Shown here: positions 35,478-43,361 of the stretch, in pieces
Layout of the letters: the number at the start of each line of letters is the position of its first letter
Position numbering within the stretch: position 1 is the stretch's first letter
Assembly: GCA_051648405.1 (NCBI GenBank)
Contig: JBOFFC010000151.1
Coordinates: forward strand, 1 to 64,000
Source: JBOFFC01 sp051648405
Lineage (GTDB): Bacteria > Planctomycetota > Planctomycetia > Pirellulales > Lacipirellulaceae
Reading direction: 5' to 3'
Length of the DNA stretch: 64,000 bases
Position numbers and translations under genes: made by a program
The notes under the pieces: generated by a model
Told to the model about the DNA's origin: nothing
Databases searched by the model: none
Seen by the model: the letters and a program-made list of their open reading frames with translations, nothing else

Positions 35478-36713
35478 TCACGCAACCCCCGCCAGCTCCG
35501 TCGCCCGCGCCACGCGCTCCAGCCCGATCATGAACGCCGTCGTGCGGAGCGGCAGTTTCTTTTCTTGTGCGCGGTCCCACACCGCGTCGAAGGCGTGCGT
35601 CAGCGTGCGGTCGAGTTCTCCGCGCACGCGGTCGAGCGTCCAGTTGTAGAACTGGCGGTTCTGGGCCCACTCGAAGTAGCTCACTGTCACCCCGCCGGCG
35701 TTCGCCAGGATGTCGGGGAGAATCACCACCTTGCGCTCGGCGAGCAGGCGGTCGGCGTCGGAGTCGATCGGGGCGTTCGCCGCCTCGACGATCACCGGGG
35801 CCTTCACACGGGCCGCGTTCTCCTTCGTGATCACCCCCCCGAGCGCCGCGGGGATCAGCACATCGACCGGCAGCTCGAGCAGCTCGTCCCCCGGGATGTG
35901 CGTCCCCCCCTCGAAGCCGGCGAGCTGGCCGCCGTGGACCCGCGCGTGACGCAGCGCGGCGGGGATGTCGATCCCTTCCGGGTTGTAGACCGCCGCGGTG
36001 TGGTCGCTGATCGCCACCACCTTGCAGTCCGCCTCGTGCAGGAACTTGGCGGTGTGCGAGCCGACGTTGCCGAAGCCCTGCAGCGCGATCTTCGCGCCCT
36101 GCGCCTTGCGCCCCAGGCGGCCGAGCGTCTTGAGGGTCAGCAGCCCCACGCCGCGGCCGGTTGCTTCCTCGCGCCCCGGGATGCCGTAGAACTCGACCGG
36201 CTTGCCGGTCACCACGCCGGGGTTGAAGCCGTGATACTTGCTGTACTGGTTCATAATCCAGGCCATCTCCTCGTGCCCGGTCCCCATGTCGGGGGCCGGG
36301 ATGTCGGAGTCGGGGCCGATCACCTGGTGCAGTTGATCGACAAGCTTCCGCGTGACGCGTTCCTTCTCGGCCTTGCTGAGCGTACGCGGATCGACGGTCA
36401 CTCCCCCCTTGGCCCCGCCGTAGGGGATGTTCACGACGGCCGTCTTCCAGGTCATCAGCGACGCCAGGGCGCGGACCTCGTCGAGGTCGACGTGCGGATG
36501 GTAGCGGAGGCCCCCCTTCATCGGCCCGCGGGCGCCGTCGTGCTGCACGCGGTAGCCGACCAGCGTCTCGAGCGATCCGTCGTCGCGGCGCAGGGGGATC
36601 TGCACCGTGATCTCGCGCTCGGGGGTGATCAGCAGCTTGCGCATCGGGGCGTCCATCCCCAACTGGTCGGCCGCCTGATGGAAGTAATGCTGAACGGCTT
36701 CGAAGGGCTTCAT
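35478..36713 (-). CDS. gdhA: Glu/Leu/Phe/Val dehydrogenase (glutamate dehydrogenase)
   Basis: NAD(P)-dependent oxidative deamination, most likely of glutamate. 411 residues, typical of the hexameric short family. GPMKGGLRYHP (substrate lysine, near 82-92), the second catalytic region KGGVTVDP and PAPDMGTG with the catalytic Asp, then the Rossmann motif GFGNVGSHTAKF near 215-226. The start is the ATG at 36713 (MKPFEAVQ). The reading frame is open far upstream only because of high GC. Probably cytoplasmic and linking nitrogen and carbon flow. Confidence 0.95.
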   Translation of the reverse strand: MKPFEAVQHYFHQAADQLGMDAPMRKLLITPEREITVQIPLRRDDGSLETLVGYRVQHDGARGPMKGGLRYHPHVDLDEVRALASLMTWKTAVVNIPYGGAKGGVTVDPRTLSKAEKERVTRKLVDQLHQVIGPDSDIPAPDMGTGHEEMAWIMNQYSKYHGFNPGVVTGKPVEFYGIPGREEATGRGVGLLTLKTLGRLGRKAQGAKIALQGFGNVGSHTAKFLHEADCKVVAISDHTAAVYNPEGIDIPAALRHARVHGGQLAGFEGGTHIPGDELLELPVDVLIPAALGGVITKENAARVKAPVIVEAANAPIDSDADRLLAERKVVILPDILANAGGVTVSYFEWAQNRQFYNWTLDRVRGELDRTLTHAFDAVWDRAQEKKLPLRTTAFMIGLERVARATELAGVA

Positions 36714-36799
36714 GCGGACAAGCAAGGTGAGGGAACAAGGGGAATCGACGCGGCGTCGCTTCGGCGCCTCCGACGTGAGTCGGCGGAGCAATCGCTCCG

Positions 36800-36828
36800 A
36801 CTGTAGCGCACCCTCGCCCCGCTCGCAA
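36800..36828 (-). promoter_or_regulatory. Candidate gdhA promoter
   Basis: Minus strand TTGCGA (36828-36823), 17-bp spacer, TACAGT (36805-36800), about 87 bp before the ATG at 36713. Confidence 0.4.
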
Positions 36829-36893
36829 CGATCCCGCGCGGCTGGCCGCGAGCGAATAGCGGGCCCCGCGGGGGGGCCGTAGAATGAGTGTCT

Positions 36894-38285
36894 ATGGCGA
36901 TTCGACGTCGATCGCGGCCCGGGCAAAGCAAGTCGCACCATGCGCTGCTGGTCCCTGTTGCGCTGGCGACGGGCGTTCTGCTCGCCGGGTGCTCTGCCGA
37001 AGCCCCCCCCCCGCCGGTCGCGGCGGCGCCTTCCGTCGTGGCGGAGGAAACCGCGACGCGCCCGGCGCCCGCCAAGCCGCAAGCGGCGGAGCGGGTGGCC
37101 ATCGACCCTTGCTGGGTCGCCGAGGGGGCGGACTTGGTGCTCCACCTGCGCCCCGCGGCGCTGCTTGCAAGCGACGAGGGGCGCCGCGTTTGGCGGGCCC
37201 TTGGGCCGCGCGGCGAAGTCGCGCGGGCTGCGCTCGAAGCGGCCGCGGGGGCGTCGCTGGAGCGGGTCGAGCGCGTCGTCGTCTCGGTTGTTGCCGGGGC
37301 GAGCTACGGCGAGCTCGGCGTGACGATCGCCACCAAGCCGCTGAGCGACGAGCCCCCGCTGCTGCGTCGCGAGCTCGAGCAACTGCTCGCCTCGAGCGAC
37401 GCTGGCCGGACCGCCACGCTGCTGGTGAACCCCGGGTTCCTGCGTAATGAGGGCGCCGTGATCGTCGGGCCCGCGGGGGCGCCCCTGCGGGGGCTGTTCG
37501 ACGCGGTCGTCGATCGCGACTGGAAGGGGATCGTCGTTGCCCTTGACCTGTCGGGCCAACGGCTGCGGTGGGAGCTGCGCGTCGCGCCGGACGTGGCGGA
37601 CCCGGCGGTCGCCGTTTCGCGGAGCCTGCTGGCCGACGCCGCACGCTGGCCGGGCGAATCGGCCGGGGCGATCGAGGGGCCCCTGAGCCCCTACGCCGCG
37701 ACCGTCGTAGGCCGGCTGCCGCAGATGCTCGACGTCACCGCCCGGCACGCGACTCGATCGACCGAGCGCGAGCAGGCGATCCTTTCCGGCGTGCTGCCGG
37801 CAAAAGCCGCGCACAACGTGTTGCTCGGCGCCGAGCTGGCGATCGCGGAGCTGGGGGCGCCACGGGGCAAGATCGACGCCGTGGCTGCGACGACCGACCA
37901 GCCGCCGCGCGACGTCGCCGCGCGGCTCGCCGAGCCGGTGACGGTGGAGTTCGAACGGGAGTCCCTCGAAACGGCCTTGCGGGTCCTGTCGGATAAGCTG
38001 GGTGTGCCGATCGAGGTCGCCGGGCGTGACCTACAGTTGGAGGGCATCACCCGCAACCAAATGCTCTCGCTGAGCGTACAAGGCCGGTCGGCCGAAGAAG
38101 CCCTCGTCGAGGTGCTGCGGAAGGCGAACCCCGACCGGCTCGCCGAAGGCCCCAGCGACCCTCGCCAGAAGCTGGTCTACGTCGTCCGGCAATCGGCCGA
38201 CCCGGCCCAAGCGAAAATCATTGTCACGACCCGCGCCGCGGCCGCGCTCCGCAAAGTGGAACTCCCGCGTGCCTTTCAGTTGTAG
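36894..38285 (+). CDS. Lipoprotein with C-terminal secretin-short-domain-like module
   Basis: A 463-residue protein. I start at the ATG at 36894 (a GTG at 36888 is also in frame); a TAGAAT box at 36880-36885 would start transcription almost at the ATG. The signal ends in the lipobox LLAGC with C33 as the acylated cysteine. After a proline/alanine linker comes a ~270-residue alpha/beta region of unknown type. Residues about 350-420 (VEFERESLETALRVLSDKLGVPIEVAG) resemble the short N-terminal/secretin domain fold seen in planctomycete envelope proteins. The next gene ends in similar modules, so the two may work together. Confidence 0.7.
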   Translation: MAIRRRSRPGQSKSHHALLVPVALATGVLLAGCSAEAPPPPVAAAPSVVAEETATRPAPAKPQAAERVAIDPCWVAEGADLVLHLRPAALLASDEGRRVWRALGPRGEVARAALEAAAGASLERVERVVVSVVAGASYGELGVTIATKPLSDEPPLLRRELEQLLASSDAGRTATLLVNPGFLRNEGAVIVGPAGAPLRGLFDAVVDRDWKGIVVALDLSGQRLRWELRVAPDVADPAVAVSRSLLADAARWPGESAGAIEGPLSPYAATVVGRLPQMLDVTARHATRSTEREQAILSGVLPAKAAHNVLLGAELAIAELGAPRGKIDAVAATTDQPPRDVAARLAEPVTVEFERESLETALRVLSDKLGVPIEVAGRDLQLEGITRNQMLSLSVQGRSAEEALVEVLRKANPDRLAEGPSDPRQKLVYVVRQSADPAQAKIIVTTRAAAALRKVELPRAFQL

Positions 38286-38287
38286 CC

Positions 38288-38400
38288 GTAGCAAAGCTTG
38301 ACAGGATCTTCAGGATGGAAGCGGATTGACAGGAGTCGTCGCGTTCCGATGGTCACGTTGCTTGCTTCTTCGTCGTCGTAAATCCTGTCCAGTTTTGTCG
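38288..38400. repeat. Degenerate third member of the CTGACAGGAT repeat family
   Basis: GCTTGACAGGATCTTCAGGATGG at the left is answered by AAATCCTGTCCAGTTTTGTCG at the right. Same outline as the direct repeats around the toxin-antitoxin pair. It fills the space between the two envelope genes and ends immediately before the TTG start of the next one. Confidence 0.7.
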
Positions 38401-38401
38401 C

Positions 38402-40405
38402 TTGACCCCTTTCCGGATCCAATGCGAGACGTGCGGAACGCGGCTCCGGGTCCGTGACCCGGGGTTTGTGGGAGAGGTGCACGCCTGCCCGCGGTGCGGC
38501 AGCATGGTGCTGATCGCGGCGCCCCCCGGCGAGATCACCGAGGACGACGCGGAGCGAATCGCGAACCACGACGCTGGGCGCCTGGCCTCGATCACGCTAG
38601 CGATGAGCGCGACGCTCGCCGCAGAAGACTCGGCCGATCCCTACCCGCCCGATCTCGACGCCGCCGAGCCCGCCACGGCAGAACCAACCCCGCTGAACGA
38701 AGCCATCGCAGCGCTTGCGGCCCCGAAGGGGACTCCCTGGGGTCTCGTCGCGGCGGCTTCGTTGGCCGCGGTCGGTGGCATGCTGGCGATCGGTTTATGG
38801 GGGGGCCTTCCGCGAAGCGAACCTACGGCGGCGGAAAGGCCCAGAGCGACATCCACGGCCACCGCGCCCGACGCCTCGGCGCCACCCGTCGCAGCTCTCC
38901 CTCCACAGGAGACGCAACAACCACCGACAGCGCCGCCGCCCGCTGCGGCGGGGATCGACGAGCCTGAAGCGCTCGCCCCCGTTGCCGCCGAGCCGCAGAC
39001 CGTCGATCCACCCCACCACGAGCCGATCGAGCGCAGCGTTGCGGCTGCCGATGTCGCTCCGCCAGAGCCACCCCCGCTCCCCGTGGCGGTCGTGCCCGAG
39101 CCGGCGCCCTCCCCGAGCAACGCGACAACCTCGGCGGCGCCGACGTTCCGCGACCCGCTCGACATCGACCCCTCGACGGTCGGCCTGATCCTGCGGCGCG
39201 GCCCTTCGACATCGATCGACGAAGCCCCCGCGGCGCCGACGGCGCCCGACGCCCCGGCCGAGCGTGACCCTGCCGAGCTGCTGGCGATGGGGCTCGATGA
39301 TCGCCTGGCCGCGGCGGGGGATGGCGTCGGTGTGCGCGTCGAGCGCGGCCCCACGGACGACGCCGCGAAACGGCTCCCCTCGACCCCGGCCGACGAGGCC
39401 TTCCGCGCGCCGCTGCGAGAGGCGCACCTAGACGGCGCGCCGCTTTGGGGGGCCGTCGAGCTGCTCGCCCAGCTCGCAGGGGTCCCCGTGTCGATCGACC
39501 CCGCGGCCCTCGCCGCCGCCGGGACGTCGCCCGACCAAGCGGTGTCGCTGAGCTTCACCGGCGACACGGTCGGCGACGCGCTGCGCGAGCTGCTCGCCCC
39601 CGTGCGGCTCGACTGGGCAGCCGACGGGGCCTACGCGACCGTCGTCCGCCGCGAGGGGGCGAGCCCGGCTCGGCGGACCGTCGAGCACCGCATCGACGAC
39701 CTCGCACAAGAAGGCCCCGCCGCGTTGGCGGAGCTCCTCGCGGCGATCGGCCCGCAGGGGTTTGCGCCGTCGGCTAGGGAAGTGAGCGAGGGGACGTGGT
39801 CGCTCGAAGCGCCGCGCAGCACACACTACGAGCTGCTGGTGCTGTTCGAGCGGCTGCGCGTCGCCCGCGGCGTCGAGCCGACGAGCCGCTACCCCCGCGT
39901 GCTGCTGGCGACAAAGCCGGCGCTGGCGGAGCTTGGGCCGACGCTCGATCGCCGCACTACGTTCAGCTTCCTGAACCCGACGCCGGTGCGTGACGTCATC
40001 GAACACTGGCGCCGCGCCACGGGGCTCACGATCCTCGTCGATTGGCGGTCGCTCGCCGACGCGGGCCTGGGCCCGGCCGCGACGCTCTCGGCCACGGTTA
40101 CAAACCGCCCGTGGAACGAAGCGCTCGACGGCGTCCTCGGCCCGCTCGGCCTCGACTGGGGGGCGATCGACCCCCGCACGCTGTGGATCGCGAGCCGCGA
40201 GCGTGTCGCGGCGCGGCACGCGATCGAGTTTTACCCCCTGCCGTCCGCTGACACCGCGGACGCGCTCGCCGAGAGCCTGTCGGAAACGCTCGCCCCCGGC
40301 GTGGTCGTCGCCGACGCGGCGAGTCGTTCGGTGATCGTCCTGGGAAACGCGGCGGCGCAGCGCGCCGCCCACGCCTCCTGGCAGCAGACGCTCGCCGCTC
40401 CCTGA
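38402..40405 (+). CDS. Zinc-ribbon, membrane-anchored protein with repeated secretin-short-domain-like modules
   Basis: A 667-residue protein from a TTG at 38402. A zinc ribbon with C8-x2-C11 and C29-x2-C32 opens it, then a single transmembrane helix (about 113-134) so that the ribbon faces the cytoplasm. A long Pro/Ala-rich span reaches about residue 330. Three secretin-N/STN-like modules follow: near 345-405 (LWGAVELLAQLAGVPVSIDP), near 500-580 (VRDVIEHWRRATGLTILVD) and a C-terminal module near 610-665. It shares this module type with the lipoprotein upstream and could form part of an envelope complex. Nothing identifies the partner. The start is uncertain because of the repeat. Confidence 0.65.
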   Translation: MTPFRIQCETCGTRLRVRDPGFVGEVHACPRCGSMVLIAAPPGEITEDDAERIANHDAGRLASITLAMSATLAAEDSADPYPPDLDAAEPATAEPTPLNEAIAALAAPKGTPWGLVAAASLAAVGGMLAIGLWGGLPRSEPTAAERPRATSTATAPDASAPPVAALPPQETQQPPTAPPPAAAGIDEPEALAPVAAEPQTVDPPHHEPIERSVAAADVAPPEPPPLPVAVVPEPAPSPSNATTSAAPTFRDPLDIDPSTVGLILRRGPSTSIDEAPAAPTAPDAPAERDPAELLAMGLDDRLAAAGDGVGVRVERGPTDDAAKRLPSTPADEAFRAPLREAHLDGAPLWGAVELLAQLAGVPVSIDPAALAAAGTSPDQAVSLSFTGDTVGDALRELLAPVRLDWAADGAYATVVRREGASPARRTVEHRIDDLAQEGPAALAELLAAIGPQGFAPSAREVSEGTWSLEAPRSTHYELLVLFERLRVARGVEPTSRYPRVLLATKPALAELGPTLDRRTTFSFLNPTPVRDVIEHWRRATGLTILVDWRSLADAGLGPAATLSATVTNRPWNEALDGVLGPLGLDWGAIDPRTLWIASRERVAARHAIEFYPLPSADTADALAESLSETLAPGVVVADAASRSVIVLGNAAAQRAAHASWQQTLAAP

Positions 40406-40415
40406 CTACCGCGCA

Positions 40416-41429
40416 TCACATCTCGCGATCGACCGCCTCGGCGACGCGGCGGCACTCGGCCATCATCGTCGCGAACGCCTCGCAGGAGAGGGTCTGGTAG
40501 CCGTCGCTCTTGGCGTGCGCCGGGTCGGGGTGGACCTCGACGATCAAGCCATCGGCCCCCGCCGCGACCGCCGCCCGCGCCATCGACGGCACGAGCGCCG
40601 TGTGGCCCGTCCCGTGGCTCGGATCGACGACCACCGGCAGGTGCGTCTTCTGCTGCAAGTACGGCACGGTGGCCAGGGGCAGCGTGAAGCGGGTGTGCGA
40701 CTCGAACGTCCGGATGCCACGCTCGCACAGCAGCACGTTGGCGTTCCCTCCGTCGAGGACGTACTCGGCCGCGAGCAGCATCTCTTCGATCGTGGCGCTC
40801 GGGCCGCGCTTCAGCAGCACCGCCCGGTGGCTCTTGCCGCAGGCCTCGAGCAGGCGGTAGTTCTGCATGTTGCGGGCCCCGATCTGCAGGACGTCGGCGT
40901 ACTCGCCGACGTGATCGACGTCTTCCGAGGCGACCACCTCGGTGACGATCGCCAGGCCGGTTTCTTGCCGCGCGGTGGCCAGCAGCTTGAGGCCGTCGAT
41001 CTTCATCCCCTGGAAGCTGTAGGGGCTCGTGCGGGGCTTGTAGGCGCCGCCGCGGAGGGCGGTCGCCCCGGCGGCCTTCACGGCCTTGGCCGTGGCGACG
41101 ATCTGCTCTTCGCTCTCGACGCTGCAGGGGCCGGCGATCACGCCGATCTGCTTGCCCCCCATCTCGAGCGAGCCGGCCCGCACGACCGAGGTCTGCGTGT
41201 GGGCCTCGCGGCTCGCCAACTTGTAGGGGGCGAGCACCGGCATGACGTTATCGACCCCCGGCGCGCTCTCCAGCGACTGGACGCTGCCCCCCCGTTCGTC
41301 GCCGATCGCCGCGACGACCGTCCTTTCGGTCCCGCGCAGCACGTTCGCCTTCAAGCCGAAGGCCTCGACCTGATCAACGACGTGCTTCAGTTGGTCTTCG
41401 GTGGCGGTGCGGCTCATGACAATGATCAT
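40416..41429 (-). CDS. aroF: 3-deoxy-7-phosphoheptulonate synthase (DAHP synthase)
   Basis: First step of aromatic amino-acid synthesis. 337 residues, with GGAG eight bases before the ATG at 41429. The first ~70 residues (MIIVMSRTATEDQLKHVVD...) are the ferredoxin-like regulatory domain of the Thermotoga-type (AroA-I-beta) enzymes, which in that organism mediates inhibition by Phe/Tyr. Catalytic landmarks: GPCSVES, LRGGAYKPRTSPYSFQG, IGARNMQN, KRG and DPSHGTGH. A ~180-nt leader precedes it, headed by an attenuator-like element and aromatic-rich leader peptide (41610-41757). The gene is followed by an oppositely oriented gene after 10 bp. Confidence 0.95.
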   Translation of the reverse strand: MIIVMSRTATEDQLKHVVDQVEAFGLKANVLRGTERTVVAAIGDERGGSVQSLESAPGVDNVMPVLAPYKLASREAHTQTSVVRAGSLEMGGKQIGVIAGPCSVESEEQIVATAKAVKAAGATALRGGAYKPRTSPYSFQGMKIDGLKLLATARQETGLAIVTEVVASEDVDHVGEYADVLQIGARNMQNYRLLEACGKSHRAVLLKRGPSATIEEMLLAAEYVLDGGNANVLLCERGIRTFESHTRFTLPLATVPYLQQKTHLPVVVDPSHGTGHTALVPSMARAAVAAGADGLIVEVHPDPAHAKSDGYQTLSCEAFATMMAECRRVAEAVDREM

Positions 41430-41609
41430 CGGTAGGACTCCGGGCGACGAGGGTGTTGAGTTGGGGGCCAAGACGCGGGGTTTGGTTGGGAGGTTGTTCG
41501 CCGCCGTGCGAAAGGCGGTGGCTGTGTGAGCGGCTTCACCGTTCGGCGTTATTTGTGATGAGCACCGTCGGGGGGGAGGGGTCGGCCAGGCACGAGGCGC
41601 CAAACGGAA
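41430..41609 (-). other. Untranslated part of the aroF leader
   Basis: 180 nt between the terminator-like hairpin and the aroF start codon. No second ORF or extra strong hairpin recognised; the ribosome-binding GGAG is at its 3' end. Confidence 0.4.
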
Positions 41610-41644
41610 GAAGCCCCGAAAACCGCGAGGGTTTCCGGGGCTTC
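41610..41644 (-). terminator. Terminator-like hairpin (segments 3:4) of the aroF leader
   Basis: Stem of 15 bp, 41630-41644 with 41610-41624, one G-U pair, 5-base loop (41625-41629). On the minus strand it is followed by TTCCGTTTGG, an imperfect U-tract. Overlaps the pairing partner of segment 2. Confidence 0.6.
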
Positions 41645-41673
41645 GCTGTTTCTTCTAGCGAATCGCGGCGGCG

Positions 41674-41757
41674 CTAGGGACGCCCGCCGGCCCCGGGTTC
41701 CTTGGGAAAGAACCCGGTAAACTCGAACCAGCAGGGGTAAGCCGACGCACAAACCAT
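41674..41757 (-). CDS. Aromatic-rich leader peptide of aroF
   Basis: A 27-codon ORF upstream of the DAHP synthase gene. Within the eleven codons from 41739 to 41707 six are aromatic: Tyr (41739), Trp (41730), Phe (41727), Phe (41721), Phe (41712) and Phe (41709); the peptide contains AYPCWFEFTGFF. It ends at TAG 41676-41674. Codons 41717-41710 form the 5' arm of a hairpin with 41700-41693. This is the pattern of attenuation control peptides. Predicted start is close to a candidate transcription start. Short, so coding status is inferred from the arrangement rather than from length. Confidence 0.6.
   Translation of the reverse strand: MVCASAYPCWFEFTGFFPKEPGAGGRP
41690..41717 (-). promoter_or_regulatory. 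Attenuator segments 1 and 2 overlapping the leader peptide
   Basis: Segment 1 (41717-41710) and segment 2 (41700-41693) form an 8-bp hairpin across a 9-base loop. Segment 2 with its flank (41696-41690, CCGGGGC) is perfectly complementary to 41635-41641 (GCCCCGG on the minus strand) in the terminator's 5' arm, so forming 2:3 would prevent the 3:4 hairpin. Confidence 0.6.
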
Positions 41758-41764
41758 GCGTCTG

Positions 41765-41793
41765 AGTATCGGTAAGGCGGCCGCGGCGTGCAA
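41765..41793 (-). promoter_or_regulatory. Candidate promoter of the aroF leader peptide
   Basis: Minus strand TTGCAC (41793-41788), 17-bp spacer, GATACT (41770-41765). The ATG at 41757 lies seven bases after the -10 box, so the leader peptide would be translated from a leaderless or near-leaderless transcript. Confidence 0.45.
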
Positions 41794-41845
41794 GCAAAAA
41801 ACGGCGGCCGCGACCGGCTCGCCCCGGCGATAGTTGGGGCCGTTG

Positions 41846-41874
41846 TTGGGGCCCAACCCCGGGCGGCCTATACT
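41846..41874 (+). promoter_or_regulatory. Candidate msrA promoter
   Basis: TTGGGG at 41846-41851, 17-bp spacer, TATACT at 41869-41874; start point near 41881, giving a ~40-nt leader to the ATG at 41923. Divergent from the aroF leader promoter. Confidence 0.45.
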
Positions 41875-41922
41875 TCCGCTGGCGCTGATGCCGAAACGCC
41901 CAACACTTGCGGAAGCATTCCC

Positions 41923-42633
41923 ATGACCACACACGCCCCGGTTGTCTGGCGGGCCCCCCTCCGGACTCGCCTCTTGGTCGCCGTCCCTTCGATCCTTGGA
42001 GCCACGTTCGCCATGCTGCCCGACACGCTCCGCGCCGCCCCGGCTGCGGAAGAAACGCCGGCCCCCACCGTCGAGGCGGCCCCCGCCAGCCGAACGGCGC
42101 TCGCCACCTTCGGCGGCGGCTGCTTCTGGTGCACCGAGGCCGTGTTCGAACAAACCCGCGGGGTGCTGTCGGCCGTCTCGGGTTACAGCGGCGGCCCGCT
42201 TCCTAACCCGACCTACGAGGCGATCTGCACCGGCCGCACAGGGCACGCCGAAGTGACGCAGGTGGAGTACGACCCGGCCAAGGTGAGTTACGCCGAGCTG
42301 CTTGAAATCTTCTTCCGGACGCACGACCCGACGACGCTCAACCGCCAGGGCGGCGACGTCGGCACGCAGTACCGCTCGGTCGTCTTCTACCACAACGACG
42401 AGCAGAAGCGCGTCACCGAAGAGGTGATCGCCAAGCTGACAACGGCGGGGGTCTACGACGACCCGATCGTCACCCAGGTGACGCCCCTCGGACAGTTCTA
42501 CGAAGCAGAGAAGTACCACCAGAACTACTTTGCGAACAATCCGGAGCAGGGTTACTGCCGGGCCGTAATCCAGCCGAAGCTCGCGAAGTTCCGCCGCGTG
42601 TTCGAGGAACACGTCAAATCGAGCGAAAACTGA
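41923..42633 (+). CDS. msrA: Peptide-methionine (S)-S-oxide reductase
   Basis: Reduces methionine-S-sulfoxide in proteins. 236 residues from the ATG at 41923; an N-terminal stretch of ~55 residues with a hydrophobic segment suggests export or membrane anchoring. The active site GGGCFWC has catalytic C67 and the motif TGHAEVTQVEYDP near 110-122 fits the family; the C-terminal GYCRAVI cysteine can resolve the disulfide. Followed 69 bp downstream by msrB; an envelope methionine-sulfoxide repair pair. Confidence 0.95.
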   Translation: MTTHAPVVWRAPLRTRLLVAVPSILGATFAMLPDTLRAAPAAEETPAPTVEAAPASRTALATFGGGCFWCTEAVFEQTRGVLSAVSGYSGGPLPNPTYEAICTGRTGHAEVTQVEYDPAKVSYAELLEIFFRTHDPTTLNRQGGDVGTQYRSVVFYHNDEQKRVTEEVIAKLTTAGVYDDPIVTQVTPLGQFYEAEKYHQNYFANNPEQGYCRAVIQPKLAKFRRVFEEHVKSSEN

Positions 42634-42702
42634 GCGGCGAGCGGAATCCGGGCTCCCCGTGTACTCTCATCCGAAGACAATTCTCCGTGGAGTGATCGAG
42701 CA

Positions 42703-43305
42703 ATGCGAAGACTCGCCGTCCTCACCGCCTTGACGCTTGCCTTTGCCTCGTCGGCGACACTTTGGTCCGACGAGCAACCCGCGACCACCACTCAGAAGAA
42801 GGACGCCAACGTGACCGACGAAAAGCAATCGGCCGAACAGGAACCCGGCGCCGACGAGGCGAGGTCTGGCGAATCGAAGCACCAAGTTGATTGGGCCAAG
42901 ATCGACTGGAAGGAACGCCTCACGCCCGAGCAGTACCGGGTGACCTGCCACTTCGGCACCGAGCGGCCGTTCCGCAACGCGTACTGGGACAACAAGCGCG
43001 AAGGGGAGTACCGCTGCGTCCGCTGCGACCTGCCGCTCTACAAATCGGACACGAAGTTTGATTCGGGGACGGGCTGGCCGAGCTTCTTCAAGGCGCTCGA
43101 TCCCAAGGCGGTCACCGAGGTCCGCGACGAGGGTCACGGCATGGTCCGCGTCGAGACGCGCTGCGCCCGCTGCGACGCCCACCTGGGGCACCTTTTCGAC
43201 GACGGACCGACCCCGACCGGGATGCGCTACTGCATCAATTCGGCGGCGCTGAAGTTCGTCCCGAAGGATGAAAAGGAGAAGGTGAAGGCTTCGCCTAAAG
43301 AGTAA
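42703..43305 (+). CDS. msrB: Peptide-methionine (R)-S-oxide reductase
   Basis: 200 residues. Signal peptide about 1-21 and a charged linker to residue 60. Zinc ligands C105/C108 and C154/C157 (two CxxC motifs), the family core GTGWPSFF near 122-129, and the catalytic C177 in RYCINSAALKF. With msrA it covers both methionine-sulfoxide isomers. The C-terminus is lysine-rich. Confidence 0.95.
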   Translation: MRRLAVLTALTLAFASSATLWSDEQPATTTQKKDANVTDEKQSAEQEPGADEARSGESKHQVDWAKIDWKERLTPEQYRVTCHFGTERPFRNAYWDNKREGEYRCVRCDLPLYKSDTKFDSGTGWPSFFKALDPKAVTEVRDEGHGMVRVETRCARCDAHLGHLFDDGPTPTGMRYCINSAALKFVPKDEKEKVKASPKE

Positions 43306-43361
43306 CGCCTTCGCACCGCGTTATCGCCGTGGCGCCGATTGGGGCGTTGTCGAGGCGAGTG

